A stretch of DNA of 48,450 nucleotides from Intoshia linei (GCA_001642005.1 LWCA01000139.1:1-48450), one strand, 5' to 3'; counted from the first letter of the stretch, positions 1 through 11,744 are shown. The notes: generated by a model not told the origin, from the letters alone. Numbers and translations: made by a program.

Positions 1-2195
1 TACGATTATCTACCACAAGATTTTGACCAATAAATTTGTTTAGTGGAGTCATTTTTGCAGTCGTAGAAAAAACACCCATTGCTAGAGCCTAAAATGTAAT
101 ATAAAATGAAAAATTATCAAAACTTTTTTCTTCAAATCTACAACTGCCTTTTTCATATCTTGAGGGCATTCAGTGTTGATATCGTAACATATTTCGTCCA
201 ACTGTGCGTCTAGGATAGCTCTTTTGGCTATAAATGCTTTATCCATCGGTCTCGATAATTGGTTTTCACAGTGCATTATTCTTGCGTCAAGTTGGTGAAT
301 TTTTTCAGTAATTAATTTTATATTCTATATTTTTAGTTGAAATTGCACATGGAAAGAAAAATTAAAACCGTATTATATGCATCCTTCGAACATTGGGAAT
401 CACGCACAGATTGCATGTAACTATCCTAAAAATTAGTTTATAACAATAGGCCACAAAAATACCTTCATTTGCTCCGATTTCAATTTAAGTGATTTTAAAC
501 TTTCAATGTGTACTTTAATCTATAAAAATTGGTACATGATATAATAACTATAAAACCTTATTCTCACGCATTGTTTTAAGGTTGTCAATCTTTAGTTTAT
601 GTCTAGGTACATATATGCTTTGCTTTTGGCGTTTATGGAACGAAGTATGAGGTAATGCACTTGAAAAGTGTACTTGTTTGTTTGAATGGTTAAAATTTGG
701 ACTAATTTTTTTTGTAGGTTCTACAACGCTAGCTTTATACGGCTTTGAATTAGATTCAAAGTTTTTGGGTTGAGACTAAGAATGTTTTATTTTATGATCA
801 AACTAAATACAAAATTACCTGTTTAGAATTATTATCAATGTCAAGATATACTTTGATGAACCGATTGTTTAAAATCTAAATCAAAATGTAAATAAAACTA
901 AAAGAGGATATTACTGGTTCACTACATTTGTAGACACTGTATGCACTGTCTGGGCTAACAAACGTGATACTGGCTGCACATTTATCGTCATCGTGGTGTA
1001 CCTAAAAATAATAAGCACAATTGATAAAATACAAACCGTCAATGTTTCAATTTCGCCAAATTTAGCAAAATGATCAGTGAGAATCATAATTTTATTGATT
1101 CCTTCTGGAATACGCCGTAATATAATAGTTTTACACTTGTTATTTCCTAACCGACTTCGCACTCCTTTACGAACGTAATTGTTGGTTTCTACAAACAGTT
1201 GTAAAAAATAAAGTAAATGGTACGGTTGGAAGTGATTTGAATCAAATTTGGATTATTATATACAGTTTTAATTTGATTTCCATGCCTCAAAGAAGGAATT
1301 TCTGGATTATACGCTTCGACTAAGCAGATAAATTATAAAATCAAACCAAAAACCCACCATTTGCTTGATTAGAAATAGGACCAGGTATAACAGTACGTCT
1401 ATTGGAATTAGAATTGTGCATTGAAGCTAAAATTAAAAAATGAAATGGATACAGAATATTAATACGAGAATATGGAGTGTATAGAGGAACAGAATTGTAA
1501 GTGTTTTTATTGATAACTAGAGGTTTATTTTTGTGAACATAAGGACATTTATCTCCTCTAATACATAGACCTTGTTCTATAAAATAAAATTAAAAAAATA
1601 AAATATAAAATCAACCTTCGTAATTTTTACATAAAGGAGCTCTATATTCCTTTGATTCTTTTTCGTCCCGTGATTTATGACGAGAGTATTTATCGTCACT
1701 AATTTCCTTTTTACAACTAAAATATTAAGTAAAATAAACAATACTCATAATAACCGATCTGGGGAAACAGTTTGAGAGTTCTCATCTTTGTCTTCTTTCT
1801 CCAAGTTATCATCACGACTACTCGATATTTGTTTATTTCTTTTACTACTTTTCATTGTATCTTCTCTAGAGTCGTCACATTTTCGTTTTCGATTTTTGTT
1901 AGTAATATATTCAATCAATTTATCGACAAAAACTTCCGTGTCTAAAATTTTTTATATAACAAAATATTCTTGGTTTATCTAACCATCTTTTAAAAACACA
2001 TTCAAGTGTTTAACGTACTGATCCTTTTGTTCATCGACAGGTTTATGTTGTTTTAAAAGAGCCATAACATATACTGCAAATTTCATTGGATCTGCGTCAG
2101 TTCTAAATTCATTTTTAAATAAAATTCTGGTTAAAGTTTTACATTGGCTTTGCTTTCTCAGCTATCCAATCTAAACATTTGTCGCTATCTTCCAT
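1..2195 (-). CDS. RBM26: RBM26/RBM27-like RNA-binding protein, 5' part (exons 1-14, runs off left edge)
   Basis: Exons on the minus strand, in transcript order: 2195-2143, 2102-1984, 1941-1755, 1716-1616, 1576-1358, 1319-1224, 1188-1037, 1001-915, 875-819, 775-557, 519-463, 425-369, 324-124 and 88 to beyond 1. All phases agree. The start ATG at 2195 opens the N-terminal domain (MEDSDKCLDWIAEKAKPI, then DADPMKFAVYVMALLK), which resembles the PWI-like N-terminus of RBM26/27. A charged K/R/S/D-rich stretch follows, then one CCCH zinc finger (C-x8-C-x5-C-x3-H; CIRGDKCPYVH), the YNPEIPSL motif, an RRM (KTIILRRIPEGINKI, HFAKFGEIETLTV, NNRFIKVYLD) and a lysine-rich region with a coiled-coil look. 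Known family members act in nuclear poly(A) RNA surveillance. All 13 introns are 35-44 nt. The C-terminus is outside the window. The identification is by remembered family motifs. Confidence 0.9.
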
Positions 2196-2859
2196 TTTAT
2201 TATTATGATCCTTCAACTAATTAATTGATTTTATATTGTAGATTTTGTGGATGTGAAAATGTATTTCAGGATTTTATTTAATGACGATATTGTAATATCA
2301 ATAAATTAATTTTCATTTCAAGGATAACGTTTCATTGATACAATGGAATTGTGGATTTGTTTCTATAGTAAACGTAACTATATTACTTTTATGTATTTAT
2401 AATAATTTTATTCTTTTATGATTATTGCGACGTTCTGGTTCTTAATTTTACAATATGCGTCGACGAAAATTTGTCGTATATTCATTTACATAATGCAATA
2501 ATATCACATAATTGTAATGATTACAATGCAATGTAACTACTACTTTTTAATTTGATTTTTTAAACACAATTTTGAGTTTGCAGTACAAACTTTGTACCCA
2601 ATCTTGCAGGTTTAGTTCTACAATAATTATTTTTACATGAAATATTAATTTAATCAAATTTGGTGTAAATCAAATAATGGCTTATCATTGAAACACTGCG
2701 CGCTTTATTTTTTATTATTTTTCGGATCGTGGTACAGAACATAATATCCATTGCATTGTCCAGTTGGTGCTGAACAAAAAAATATAAATTAAATGAATTG
2801 AAATAAAAGAAAATTTATTTTAAATTTAACGTTTAACCCCATGTTTAAAATTTAGACTA
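2196..2859. other. A+T-rich intergenic stretch upstream of the RBM26-like gene
   Basis: No ORF, tRNA or clear repeat is visible here. It lies directly upstream of the minus-strand RBM26-like start at 2195, so it probably holds that gene's promoter, but no specific element can be named. Confidence 0.4.
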
Positions 2860-3182
2860 TTGTCTTTTCTCGATTATAAGAAGTCTTCCTATATTCGAGA
2901 GTAGAAGGAAAAATGCTTATAATCAAAAACAAGCAGACTTTTAAGCAGACCTTAAAAAATACACTAAAAGTTTTTTTCTAATTAGTATAAACTTATCAAT
3001 TAGACATTCTATTGTATGAAGAAAGTTATTTTTTAGAAATAAATTGATATGTTGTCTATTTTTTGTTTAAAGTTCTTTCTTTCGAATACAAGCAGAAACT
3101 GCTTATATTCAAATTTTATTTAGTTAAAAATTTCACTGAAAATTTGTATTTCATGGATCTGCTTATAATCGACAAAAGACAG
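2860..3182. mobile_element. Pogo-like MITE with TA target duplication
   Basis: A 323-bp element is bounded by inverted repeats: TTGTCTTTTCTCGATTATAA on the left, and CTGTCTTTTGTCGATTATAA on the right when reverse-complemented. It is flanked by TA at 2858-2859 and 3183-3184. Internal copies of the CTTATATTC / GAATACAAGCAG theme resemble the termini of the element at 22269-22804. There is no transposase ORF, so it is non-autonomous. Assignment to the Tc1/mariner-pogo group rests on the TA duplication and terminal style only. Confidence 0.75.
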
Positions 3183-3267
3183 TAATCTGAATTTCAAAGT
3201 ATATTTTATTTAATCTTTTTTTATTTTTTATGAAAATAAACGGGTGTCTACTTAAATTATTACTTAA

Positions 3268-3607
3268 ATCCAACCATTTTTATTAAAAATCAAAATTTAC
3301 CAACACTAAAAATCTAAAATTCAGTTTTACCAACTCTAAAAGCAAAAACTGGATTTTTTCCTTAAATGTTAGTAAAACTGGAATTTTCCCTAAAGGGTTT
3401 TTAAAACCGAATTTATCCGTTTAGGGTTGGTAAAACATGATTTTTCCCTTAAAGGTTGGTAAAACTGGAATTTTTTCATTATAGGTTGGTAAAAGTGGGT
3501 TTTCCCATAAGGTTTGGTAAAATTGGGATTTTTCCTTAGGGGTTTGTAAAAGTGGATTTTTACCTTAATTGTTGGTAAATTTTGATTTTTAGTAAAAATG
3601 GTTGGGT
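3268..3607. repeat. Fold-back element made of ~40-bp tandem units
   Basis: About eight degenerate copies of a unit of the type GGTTGGTAAAACTGGATTTTT-CCCTTAA run from about 3300 to 3580. The array is enclosed by ~40-bp inverted ends (ATCCAACCATTTTTATTAAA on the left; ACCCAACCATTTTTACTAAA from the right, reverse-complemented). TTAA lies just outside both ends (3264-3267 and 3608-3611), compatible with a TTAA target duplication. The 86-codon minus-strand ORF over it is only the repeat read through. Related units occur at 18690-18860, 40010-40560 and 47150-47410. Confidence 0.7.
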
Positions 3608-3899
3608 TTAAAAATATTCTCAAAATAAACCATTTTTTCCATAAAGACAACTAAACTAACCTGTCATTAAAAATGCTCTTTTTATAGTTTATAGTTACTT
3701 TTAAACCATCCGAAACAATTTCAACAAATTTGTAAAGTAATTGGATTTGCATAATGAAAATATTAGTTCATTGTTTGTATTCCACAAATCACTTTTTAAT
3801 TTTTCTCACAAAATTATTATTATTTAATTGGTTAGTTACAAAATTTCTATTATTATTTGTGTCATCTCAATGTAATATAAGATTTTTACCGATTACTTT

Positions 3900-6800
3900 A
3901 TGGATTACAATAAAATAAAGAAAAATATCCTTGAAGGCTACTTAACTGATTTACCAAATTTACACTCTAAAATTGTACGTATTTTTACTAGCAGCACATT
4001 CACCGGTATTTATTTCAACTTTATCATAGAAATATTGATAAAATCAATTCAATACGTTTAGATACTAAAATTGAAAGAGACACATTAATAACTCGAGTTT
4101 ATCCGAAAATAAAAGAATTTTGTCGTCTTAATTATGGATTAGATTTTCAGGTTTCTAGGATAAATTTTGATATACACTTTTTTTTATAATATTACGAATT
4201 TTTAATAAATCTAATACATTTTTTACTGAAGGTTGTTGATATGAGATGGGGAATTCCTGAAGGTGCTATGGATGATCATACCACAGTTGAAACGTGCGTA
4301 CAAGAAATAGATGCCTGCAAACGTTTATCTCTTGGACCAAATTTTGTAGTAATCTTACTGATTAACTAACATTGCGTTTAATACACCATATATTTCCATA
4401 TATCATGTTTAACCGTAGGGTTGTCAACTCGCGACAGATTAAAAATAAAATTTATAAAATATGTGTTGAAACATGTTTATGTGATTGTATATTGTAAAAA
4501 ATCATATTTTAGTTATTTTCTGGTCAAAAGTATGGATATCAGCCGCTATCAAAGTTAATTAAAGTAGATGAATTTAAAAAAATATTGACTGTGATTGAAA
4601 AAGATTCAGAAGAATATAATCTTTTGAATAAATGGTATATTCATGATGAAAATGCAATTCCAAGTGTGTATGTACTGCAAACAATTAGCAAATACTATAT
4701 ACACTTTAATGATAAGGTAATTTTATATATAACGTTGAATTGGTATTTTTAAATAAATTTTTCGAGGGTGCGCTTGATTTCGGTTGTTTAATGTAATTGT
4801 GAACTTGTCAATCATGAAAAAAATAATAATAAAAATAATATGTTATGTGGACGAGGGTCCACATGAACTACGTTGAGGATACCCGAAACGGAAGATTTTG
4901 ATAATGTATAATTTAGCGTATCGAAAATAAAAATTTAAAAGATGCGCATATCGACAAATGGTGGGTAACTTACAATAGCTTGACATTGTAAATATTTTAA
5001 AAAGTTAATTTTAAACGAATACCAAAATTATTTAGAATCTTGAGACGTGCGGCTTTAATGCTATTTTTAATGAAGTAAATAAATTATATAATTATATAAG
5101 GATTTTATATATTTTATTTAGAAAAATTACAGCACAAGATTTAATGAATTATTTTATTTCTAGTACATTATTATTTTAATAATATTTATAATTATAAATA
5201 AGTTATTACTAACTACTAATGTAGTTTTAAATAACATTGGACGTTCTGAAAAGTATTTAAGGGTCCATCAAATTATATATTCAAATTGAATAAGATACTT
5301 AATGTTTTTATACATTCAATTAAATTTTAATTTCCAAATCCTAAGTTAGGTTTCCTAACTTATATAAAACTTTTTGTTTGTATGTATGTCTGAGTGTTTT
5401 TTCGTTTATTTCAACAACTAAGATTTCTATAGTTTTAGCAAATATAAATTCCAAGTCATACTTTTCAAATGGAAAAAGTAAGATAAATTTCAATCTCAGA
5501 AACTTACATTTTCCAATTAACCTTTTTTAAAAAAAATTCTTAAAAAAATTTTCACTCTGATACAGATTTTTAAACAATGAACTATCATAAATTATCATAA
5601 ATTATTATAAATTTCATAATCTTATCATAATATCATAAATTATCATTATCATAATCTCATTATCATATTATCATAAATTTTAATTTCAAAAAGGTTTATA
5701 TTCAGGGTAAAAACCCATATTACGATTTTTATAAAAAATTTACAAAAATTACAGTTCATATCCTAGAATTTATAATGTACATTGTACATCCTGGAATATA
5801 TAATTTTAAATAATTTCTTCACTTTTGGGAACCACTCCTTTAATGGATTGGTAACAGTGAATTGTATCATTTTTAAGCAAGATTTTATTTTTTTGGTAGA
5901 ATTAAAAATGTCCCCTTGGCATATCTAGGTTATGTTTGTACAAAGTACAAAACATTAAAGGTACTATAATATTATGTATCACCATTTTTTTACAACGACA
6001 CAATTACAATAACCCTTGTTGTAGATTCTAAGATACATTTTTCTAACTGAAAAAAAGTTTATGTGTATAATTAATACATTTACAACTTATTAACAATTTT
6101 AAATATAATAATGATAAATCTAGCCAACACTCAAAAATCTTTTTTCTAAATATGTATTTAGTCTGATGTAGTTTTTTTTTGCGATTCTAACGGTATAAAA
6201 TATATTGGTGGCTTACGTCAGAATAAGACAAAATTTTAATTTGAGTCTTTATTAATTAACAAAATAATATTTGTCATAGTTATTAATTTTAAAATACAAA
6301 AATCATTATTTTAACATTATTCGATATACATAATATTTAATTATAAAATAAGTCACTTTTTCATAAAAATCTCCTTTTATCTATACTTTAAAATAAATTT
6401 GATTAAAATTAGCATAAGATAACTAATCTAAAAATAATATTAAACAATTTTATATAATTTTTATCAATATTGTTAAATAAAATGTTTAAAATATGTGTCA
6501 AACTACTGCATGGTTTGTGATGTTTATTTAATTAAATCCAAAAAATTATATTAAATAAATGAAAATTTAAAATTCTCCTACAAATGTGCTCTGTCAATGG
6601 ATGTAACAGATCAGATTTGGACGTCTAAATTTATATGTGCTGGCTGTACGACATCATTGAGAAAAGAAAAACCTATAATATTATTATGGATACAGAACGA
6701 TGGTTTCTATGTATCGATTCATCTTCCAAAAGCCTAAAAGGGTGTCTTATTGATTTTCAGACCAAATTTCGGATCTTTTCTGTTAGATGACTACCACACA

Positions 6801-9800
6801 TGCGCTTATTCATGGCTATGAAATTTTAAACGACTACCAACATTGATAATCAATGCAATAGTAATAAAAATAAATGATAATCAATATTTTTACCAAGGAG
6901 ATATGCCGCATACAGAAAACTGAGACAAAGACTTAAAACGCCACTCTGTATTATTTCTGTTTTTGTTATTGAATAAATTTGATCGTTATTTATGGTAGTC
7001 ATTTAAAATTTGGTAGTCATCTAATAGAAAAGATCCCAAATTTCAAACAATTGTCATGTTTTATTCTACAGAATTGAAGGAAACCTACTAAAACATAGAC
7101 AAATGTTTGAAACTCATTAAATACTCTGAAAATTTATGGAACGTTTGCTGTGATTTCATTGATCATGTCATTGTCATGAATATCTATTGTAAGCGGGACA
7201 CAAATGGGTGCTGTAAAATATCCATGCCCATTCTGTCTCTTTGATGCTACTGATAAGAGTTATCATTATATAAAAATAAAATGGCCTGAAAAACCAGAAG
7301 TTGGTGTTATTGACCAGTTTAATTTTAAAAAACCACCTTTAATATCCAATTCTAAATTAATTTTACTACCACTTTACATAAAATTAGGCTTGGTTAAACA
7401 GTTTTTGACTCGATTACATAAAATATCTGTTTTATCTAAATTAACAGTGGCAGAAAAAGCAATCTCCATTCTGAAAAAAATATTCCCAGAAATTTCAGAT
7501 TCAAAATTAATAAAAGGAATCTTAAATGGCCCTCAAATAAAAAAACTCTTGAAATCTTGTGAATTTAGATTATTTTTATCGAATGATCAGCTTTATGCAT
7601 TTAAATGTTTTGAAAATGTAGAACAGTTTTTTGGTAAATATTAATTTATTCCAATTTTTTAATGTAATTCTTATTTTTTTAGGAAATTACCGGAGCGAAT
7701 ATTGGAGAATTCTATTGGAAGAACTTATTAGTTTTGATGAAATGAATTACCTTTATAGTATTAAAGTCCACATTATTGACGCTCATGCTAATTTATTTGT
7801 ACGAAATTGCGGTGCTTTCTCAGACAAGAAGGGAGAACGGTTTCACCAAACTTTAAGAATATATGAACAACGATTTCACAAAACAAATTTAAAAAACATG
7901 GTGTGTAAATATTCATGGTGGTGTATTAAGTGTATTGTATTTGTAAGTAAAATAAACTTACATTTTTATTTTGTAATTCGTTTTTAATTTATTAATTACG
8001 CTTGATGTAGACGTAAACCATTTCGGTGAAATAAATTGTATTAGTACTTTTAAATTTTTTTTCATACAAAATAAAATTCGTTAAGAAAGATTTTGATTTG
8101 AAAAAATTTATATTATTTCAGGTGTGTACTGCAGGTAACTGTTTTAAATTTTTTTTATTTTTTTAGATAAGATTTAAATTATATATTTAACAATATGACA
8201 GTCATAGCTAGAGAAAAATAAAAAAATAAAGCTAATATATCCATTTATTCATTATATTACCTTATTTTTGCTACCCCGTATCTCGGGTACCTGACGTACA
8301 ACAATAAAAAAATAATATACATAATGATGTCAAGAAAAAATTACACATATGTAGAATGATAGGAAAGAGAAAGATTTTTGAAAGTCGATTTTTGTTGACT
8401 AGTGTAATATAATGTTTTGGTGGAATGCCGCAATTTAAATAATATTTTTGATTTTCAATTTTTAAAAATGGACGATTTGAATTATTTATTATTAATTTTC
8501 ATATATTATAATGTAAAATACATTTAGTTACTAACCGTGAAGTAAATTATGGAATATTAAATAATGAAAATGCGGACAAACAATGTTTAGGTTTATATTT
8601 AAAATTTACTGCAAGGTTTCCAAAATGAACCGCGCTAAAAAACTATATTATAGATTAGTTTTTCTCAACCGGTGTCCCCTGGATTACCAAAAAAAATTAA
8701 ATACCTATATTTAATCTTATGTAAACGTGTTAATAATAAATATAGTGTATTCCCGCACCATTGAGAAACTGAATACACAATTGTCGATAGCTATTGCTTT
8801 CATGGATTTAAACGGAATTACAATAAATAAAGTATCACAAAGATTATTGTACAAATTAAAATTGAAATTAAAAAAACATTTACCTAAAAATAATTTTTTT
8901 AAATATAAAGTTACATGGGATTCAAATAATGGAATAGATATAAACACGCATGATGAATATATATCAAATTTTTGCAATAATTTTCAAAGTAATATTATGG
9001 AAATGATTACCGAGTAATTTTTTTAAATCTATATAAAATTTACACACTGGATATGATTACGATTGTTATTTTTAACCTTGTAGTTGTAATTACATTCAAA
9101 AAATTTATATATTTTTTAGCTTGTCTGATTTTGCACTCAGGGTCGTGGAGAGCTAGCAATACGCCCTATATTTATTTTTTTAATTTGAGACGTATATACA
9201 TTGTATAATCCAGTGGCCACCAAACTTTTTAATATGGGAGCCGAAATAACTAAAAAAAAATCCGCAGGCCCGATGGAAAATATACACGACGATATTTTAA
9301 ATTATGATTAAAATTTTAAGTTGATGAATTAATAAGTTTCTCATGACCTAGAAATTACGAGTGGATAATATTTATTTAAAATCTAAGTAAATGATATATG
9401 ATAATTTTTAAAATATCACCGGTGTATTTTATAATACATTAAATTCTCCAACTCAATTGATTTTCAAAAAGAGGGATAATTGGGGTGTTTGACCCGTAAG
9501 ATGTGAGTTTGGGAGGTTGAAATTTATCTTATTATACGTCCCGGAAAAAACTGTAATTGAAATGTTACTTTATAAAAATCTAAGAGGGTTAGTTATTTCA
9601 ATAAAGTGGAACACACACACAAACAAAAATCGCGAAGCATATTATATAAGTAATTATTTGTAATTCGCTGGCCGTAGTTTGGTGGTCACTGGTTGAATCG
9701 ATCGTTTCTTGCATAAAATTTGAAAATAACAGTTGTAAATCGCATTGGTCATCATAATTTTGACATACTTAAGAAATTAAAATATTAGACCCCTTATGAT

Positions 9801-11584
9801 TGTAGGCTCGGGCCATATGGCCCCTAGCCCCTCTCCGCGACCCTGTTTTCACAAGGTTCACTGTATTATAAAGGTTACCAAAAAATAGCAATTGTTGAAC
9901 TTATAATAGTTTATATTCAAAAATATCATGTTATAAATGTTAAATTTGGAAAAGTGGGCCCTCATTTTGAAAAAATTACGAATTAGTTTTACCAATTTTT
10001 CACCCCTGAAAATAGTAAAATTTCTCTTCAGTGAATAAATTCCCGGTTGAGAACCACTGAATTAAATTAATCGATATCGTAAATTTGAACATTACGAGAA
10101 ATACAATAAAAATGATTATGTAAATGAATCAACCAATCAATGGAAACTTTATAATTTTTAGAGCTTATACCCATCAAAGTAAATTCAATGATTACAGATC
10201 ATATAGTGAAATCTTACAACATTTACAAATTGGAATATCTTCACTGTCCTCATTTTACGGCAGAAACGAAATATTAACTAAAGTTAAAGACTACATTAAA
10301 AGCAATTCAAGGGAACCATTCTGTAAGTTTAAACTTTATTAAATTAAAATTATGTTCATTTGATAGAGGCACTTTACCAATACACTGGACCTTTAACCCT
10401 AGACTACCAATTTATAACGGTTATTATATATATTTGTATCACATATTGGTAGTCAATAAAAACTCTATTTTCAAACAGCTTCCCCAAAATTAACTCGTTA
10501 GGGTCTGATACTATCTAATTAGACATTGATAAATATTTATACATGAAATTTTTGACAGGTATAATTGGACCAGGCGGAATAGGCAAAACATTTATAATGT
10601 CAAAAATATTAAAGGACGTAATTTCTTAATTTTTATATAGATTTACATATTAATATTTATCTAGATTAGAGATTGGGTTTTCCCCGAAAAATACATTGTA
10701 ATAATAAGATTTTTGGGAACAACTCCAAAGAGCACAAATATTATTACATTATTAACAGATTGTTGTAAACAATTAAGAAAAACATTTACCAAAATTTATC
10801 AAGTGGAAATCAACGATGAAGTGATGACTCAACAATTAAAACCTAAAACAGAACAAGTTTTGGAATTTGATGACCATCAATATATATTAAATCTGAGCAA
10901 GGAAGAAATACCAAGTAATATTATAATATTTTTAATTGTATTTATCTAGACCTCCACGAAAAACCCTAAATTTAGTAGCAGTTATCTTTGATCAAAAATA
11001 TTACCCTACCAATATTTAAAAATAAAAATTTTAACAGTTTTTATGTTAAAGGTCCACTCTTTTGCCCTACTTAAATAAATAGCATTGATCTTAAAAATTT
11101 AATATAAACAAATTTTATGAGAAATTGACTGGTATTAACTGTCCCGTTAAAACCCGTCCTGTCCTGTTAAGTTAAAATCCCATTTTTAACTGCTCTAAAT
11201 AAAAAATACTATTTAAATTATTAGTTTAAATTAAAGTATTGTGCTATTCTGGAAAATTTTTAATTCTTAATATTATTTTTAAAGTTGCATATATTTAGCC
11301 AAATTACTTGACTTGAGCAAATATTTCGAAAAATTGATAAATGCTTCAAACCAAACCCATCCAATAGTAATTTTATTTGACGGTTTGGATCAATTGTCTA
11401 ATTCTAATTCATCACAACAAATGTCGTGGCTGCCGGTAAAACTTGCTGAATACACAAAAGTTATAATTTCTTCAAAATCCAGTCCTTTGGATATTGTAGC
11501 TACTCTAAAAGCACTTATCAAAAATGAAAATAATTTTGAAATTATTAAAAAGATTGATAAAGACGGTGGAATGAATATGTTGAG
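3900..11584 (+). CDS. NACHT-domain NTPase of the NWD1/NWD2 type, apparently truncated before WD40 repeats
   Basis: Supported exons: 3900-4005, 4062-4150, 4232-4348, 4513-4716, 8528-8615, 8746-9013, 10162-10322, 10559-10617, 10665-10914 and 11299-11584. The start ATG at 3900 gives an N-terminal region with VRIFTSSTFTD, then VVDMRWGIPEGAMDDHTTVE and SGQKYGYQPLS, all typical of NWD1-type proteins. The NTPase follows: FYGRNEIL, Walker A GPGGIGKT at 10571-10594, RFLGTTPKST, and a Walker B-like VILFDGLDQL. Phases agree from 3900 to 4716 and from 8746 to 11584. An exon of 3n+1 nt is missing between 4716 and 8528, and the 8615/8746 join does not keep frame. No winged-helix or WD40 coding is visible before the next gene at 13809. 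It may therefore be a shortened NACHT protein or a decaying gene. Known relatives act as signalling or innate-sensing STAND NTPases; the function here is unknown. Confidence 0.8.
4717..5360. other. Intron of the NACHT gene, no clear element
   Basis: A+T-rich sequence. The only structure noticed is a short palindrome near 4850-4866 (TGGACGAGGGTCCA). A small exon of the NACHT gene must lie somewhere between 4717 and 8527 for phase reasons, but could not be picked out. Confidence 0.35.
5361..5960 (+). mobile_element. Helitron-like non-autonomous element (copy 1, complete but diverged)
   Basis: It begins with the family head (ACTTATATAAAAC, then a TGTATGTCTGAGTGTT-like motif and TTTATTTCAACAACTAAGA). 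It ends with the family tail: TTTTTTTGGTAGAATTAAAA, then ATCTAGGTTATGTTTGTACAAAGTACAAAACATTAAAGG, a diverged form of the terminal hairpin. An ATCATA-rich patch at 5580-5690 sits inside. There is no coding capacity. It lies in a NACHT-gene intron. Confidence 0.55.
5580..5690. repeat. Low-complexity ATCATAA repeat
   Basis: Imperfect tandem runs of TATCATAAAT and TATCATAATC, about 110 bp, inside Helitron-like copy 1. Confidence 0.7.
5961..6589. other. NACHT-gene intron, A+T-rich, nothing identified
   Basis: No ORF with family resemblance and no repeat boundary could be defined here. Confidence 0.4.
6590..7920 (+). pseudogene. Transposon-associated gene family ('LPPLHIKLGL...GPQIR...GERFHQ' type), copy 1, broken
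   Basis: This resembles a widespread, poorly characterised, repeat-borne invertebrate protein family that I recall by its motifs. Here they are WFLCIDSSSKSLKG (about 6690-6740), KYSENLWNVCCDF (about 7118-7156), KYPCPFCLFD, LLPLYIKLGLVKQF, GILNGPQIKKL, SIKVHIIDAHANLF and GERFHQTL. The segment from 7204 is open to 7633. A 49-nt GT...AG intron at 7634-7682 then joins FFG to NYRSEYW, and reading continues to about 7900. Upstream the frame is broken: a 266-bp MITE sits at 6771-7036 and a frameshift lies near 7195. The copy is therefore inactive. It lies in an intron of the NACHT gene in the same orientation. Confidence 0.7.
6771..7036. mobile_element. MITE with 8-bp target duplication inserted in the transposon-related pseudogene
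   Basis: Inverted ends are GGATCTTTTCTGTTAGATGA on the left and GGATCTTTTCTATTAGATGA from the right, reverse-complemented; they extend into GACTACCA. The 8-bp direct repeat CAAATTTC flanks it exactly (6763-6770 and 7037-7044). Length is 266 bp with no ORF. Termini beginning GG plus an 8-bp duplication would fit the Merlin superfamily, but other 8-bp superfamilies cannot be excluded. Confidence 0.9.
7990..8527. other. NACHT-gene intron, A+T-rich
   Basis: No gene or bounded repeat was recognised. The next NACHT-gene exon, with its acceptor ATTTAG, starts at 8528. Confidence 0.4.
9138..9845. mobile_element. hAT-like element, TIR CAGGGTCGTGGAGAG
   Basis: The left end is CAGGGTCGTGGAGAGCTAGC and the right end, reverse-complemented, is CAGGGTCGCGGAGAGGGGCT. 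Flanking 8-mers TTTGCACT and TTTTCACA match at 6 of 8, consistent with an aged target duplication. It is 708 bp without a transposase, lies in a NACHT-gene intron and itself carries a Helitron-like fragment at 9440-9660. A related copy starts at 18477. Confidence 0.7.
9440..9660 (-). mobile_element. Helitron-like fragment (head half, reverse orientation)
   Basis: The reverse complement reads TTACTTATATAATATGCTTC, then a TTTGTGTGTGTGTTCC run, TTTATTGAAATAACTA and CAGTTTTTTCCGGGACG, matching the head of the family. The tail hairpin is absent. Confidence 0.6.
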
Positions 11585-11744
11585 GTATAATTATATATTT
11601 CAATGAATGAAATAAAACTGTTAGTCAACTTTTAAAAAAATTATTCAAAAAGTAGTTCAGATTGATACTTTTTGGCACATTTTTATTTTATTAAAAAATA
11701 AATTCCATGTTGAAAATCTAACTTAAAAATCCTACTATTAACTA

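Noticed and set aside
3390-3650. 86-codon minus-strand ORF rich in F/Y/P/K (repeating YQP and TKP motifs)
   Set aside because: It is the translation of the ~40-bp tandem units in the fold-back element; the periodic peptide reflects DNA repetition.
8656-10056. Apparent hAT pair: TTTTTCTCAACCGGTG on the left and CCGGTTGAGAACCACTG on the right
   Set aside because: The flanking 8-mers do not match, and the interval would contain a genuine NACHT-gene exon (8746-9013); more likely two independent fragments.
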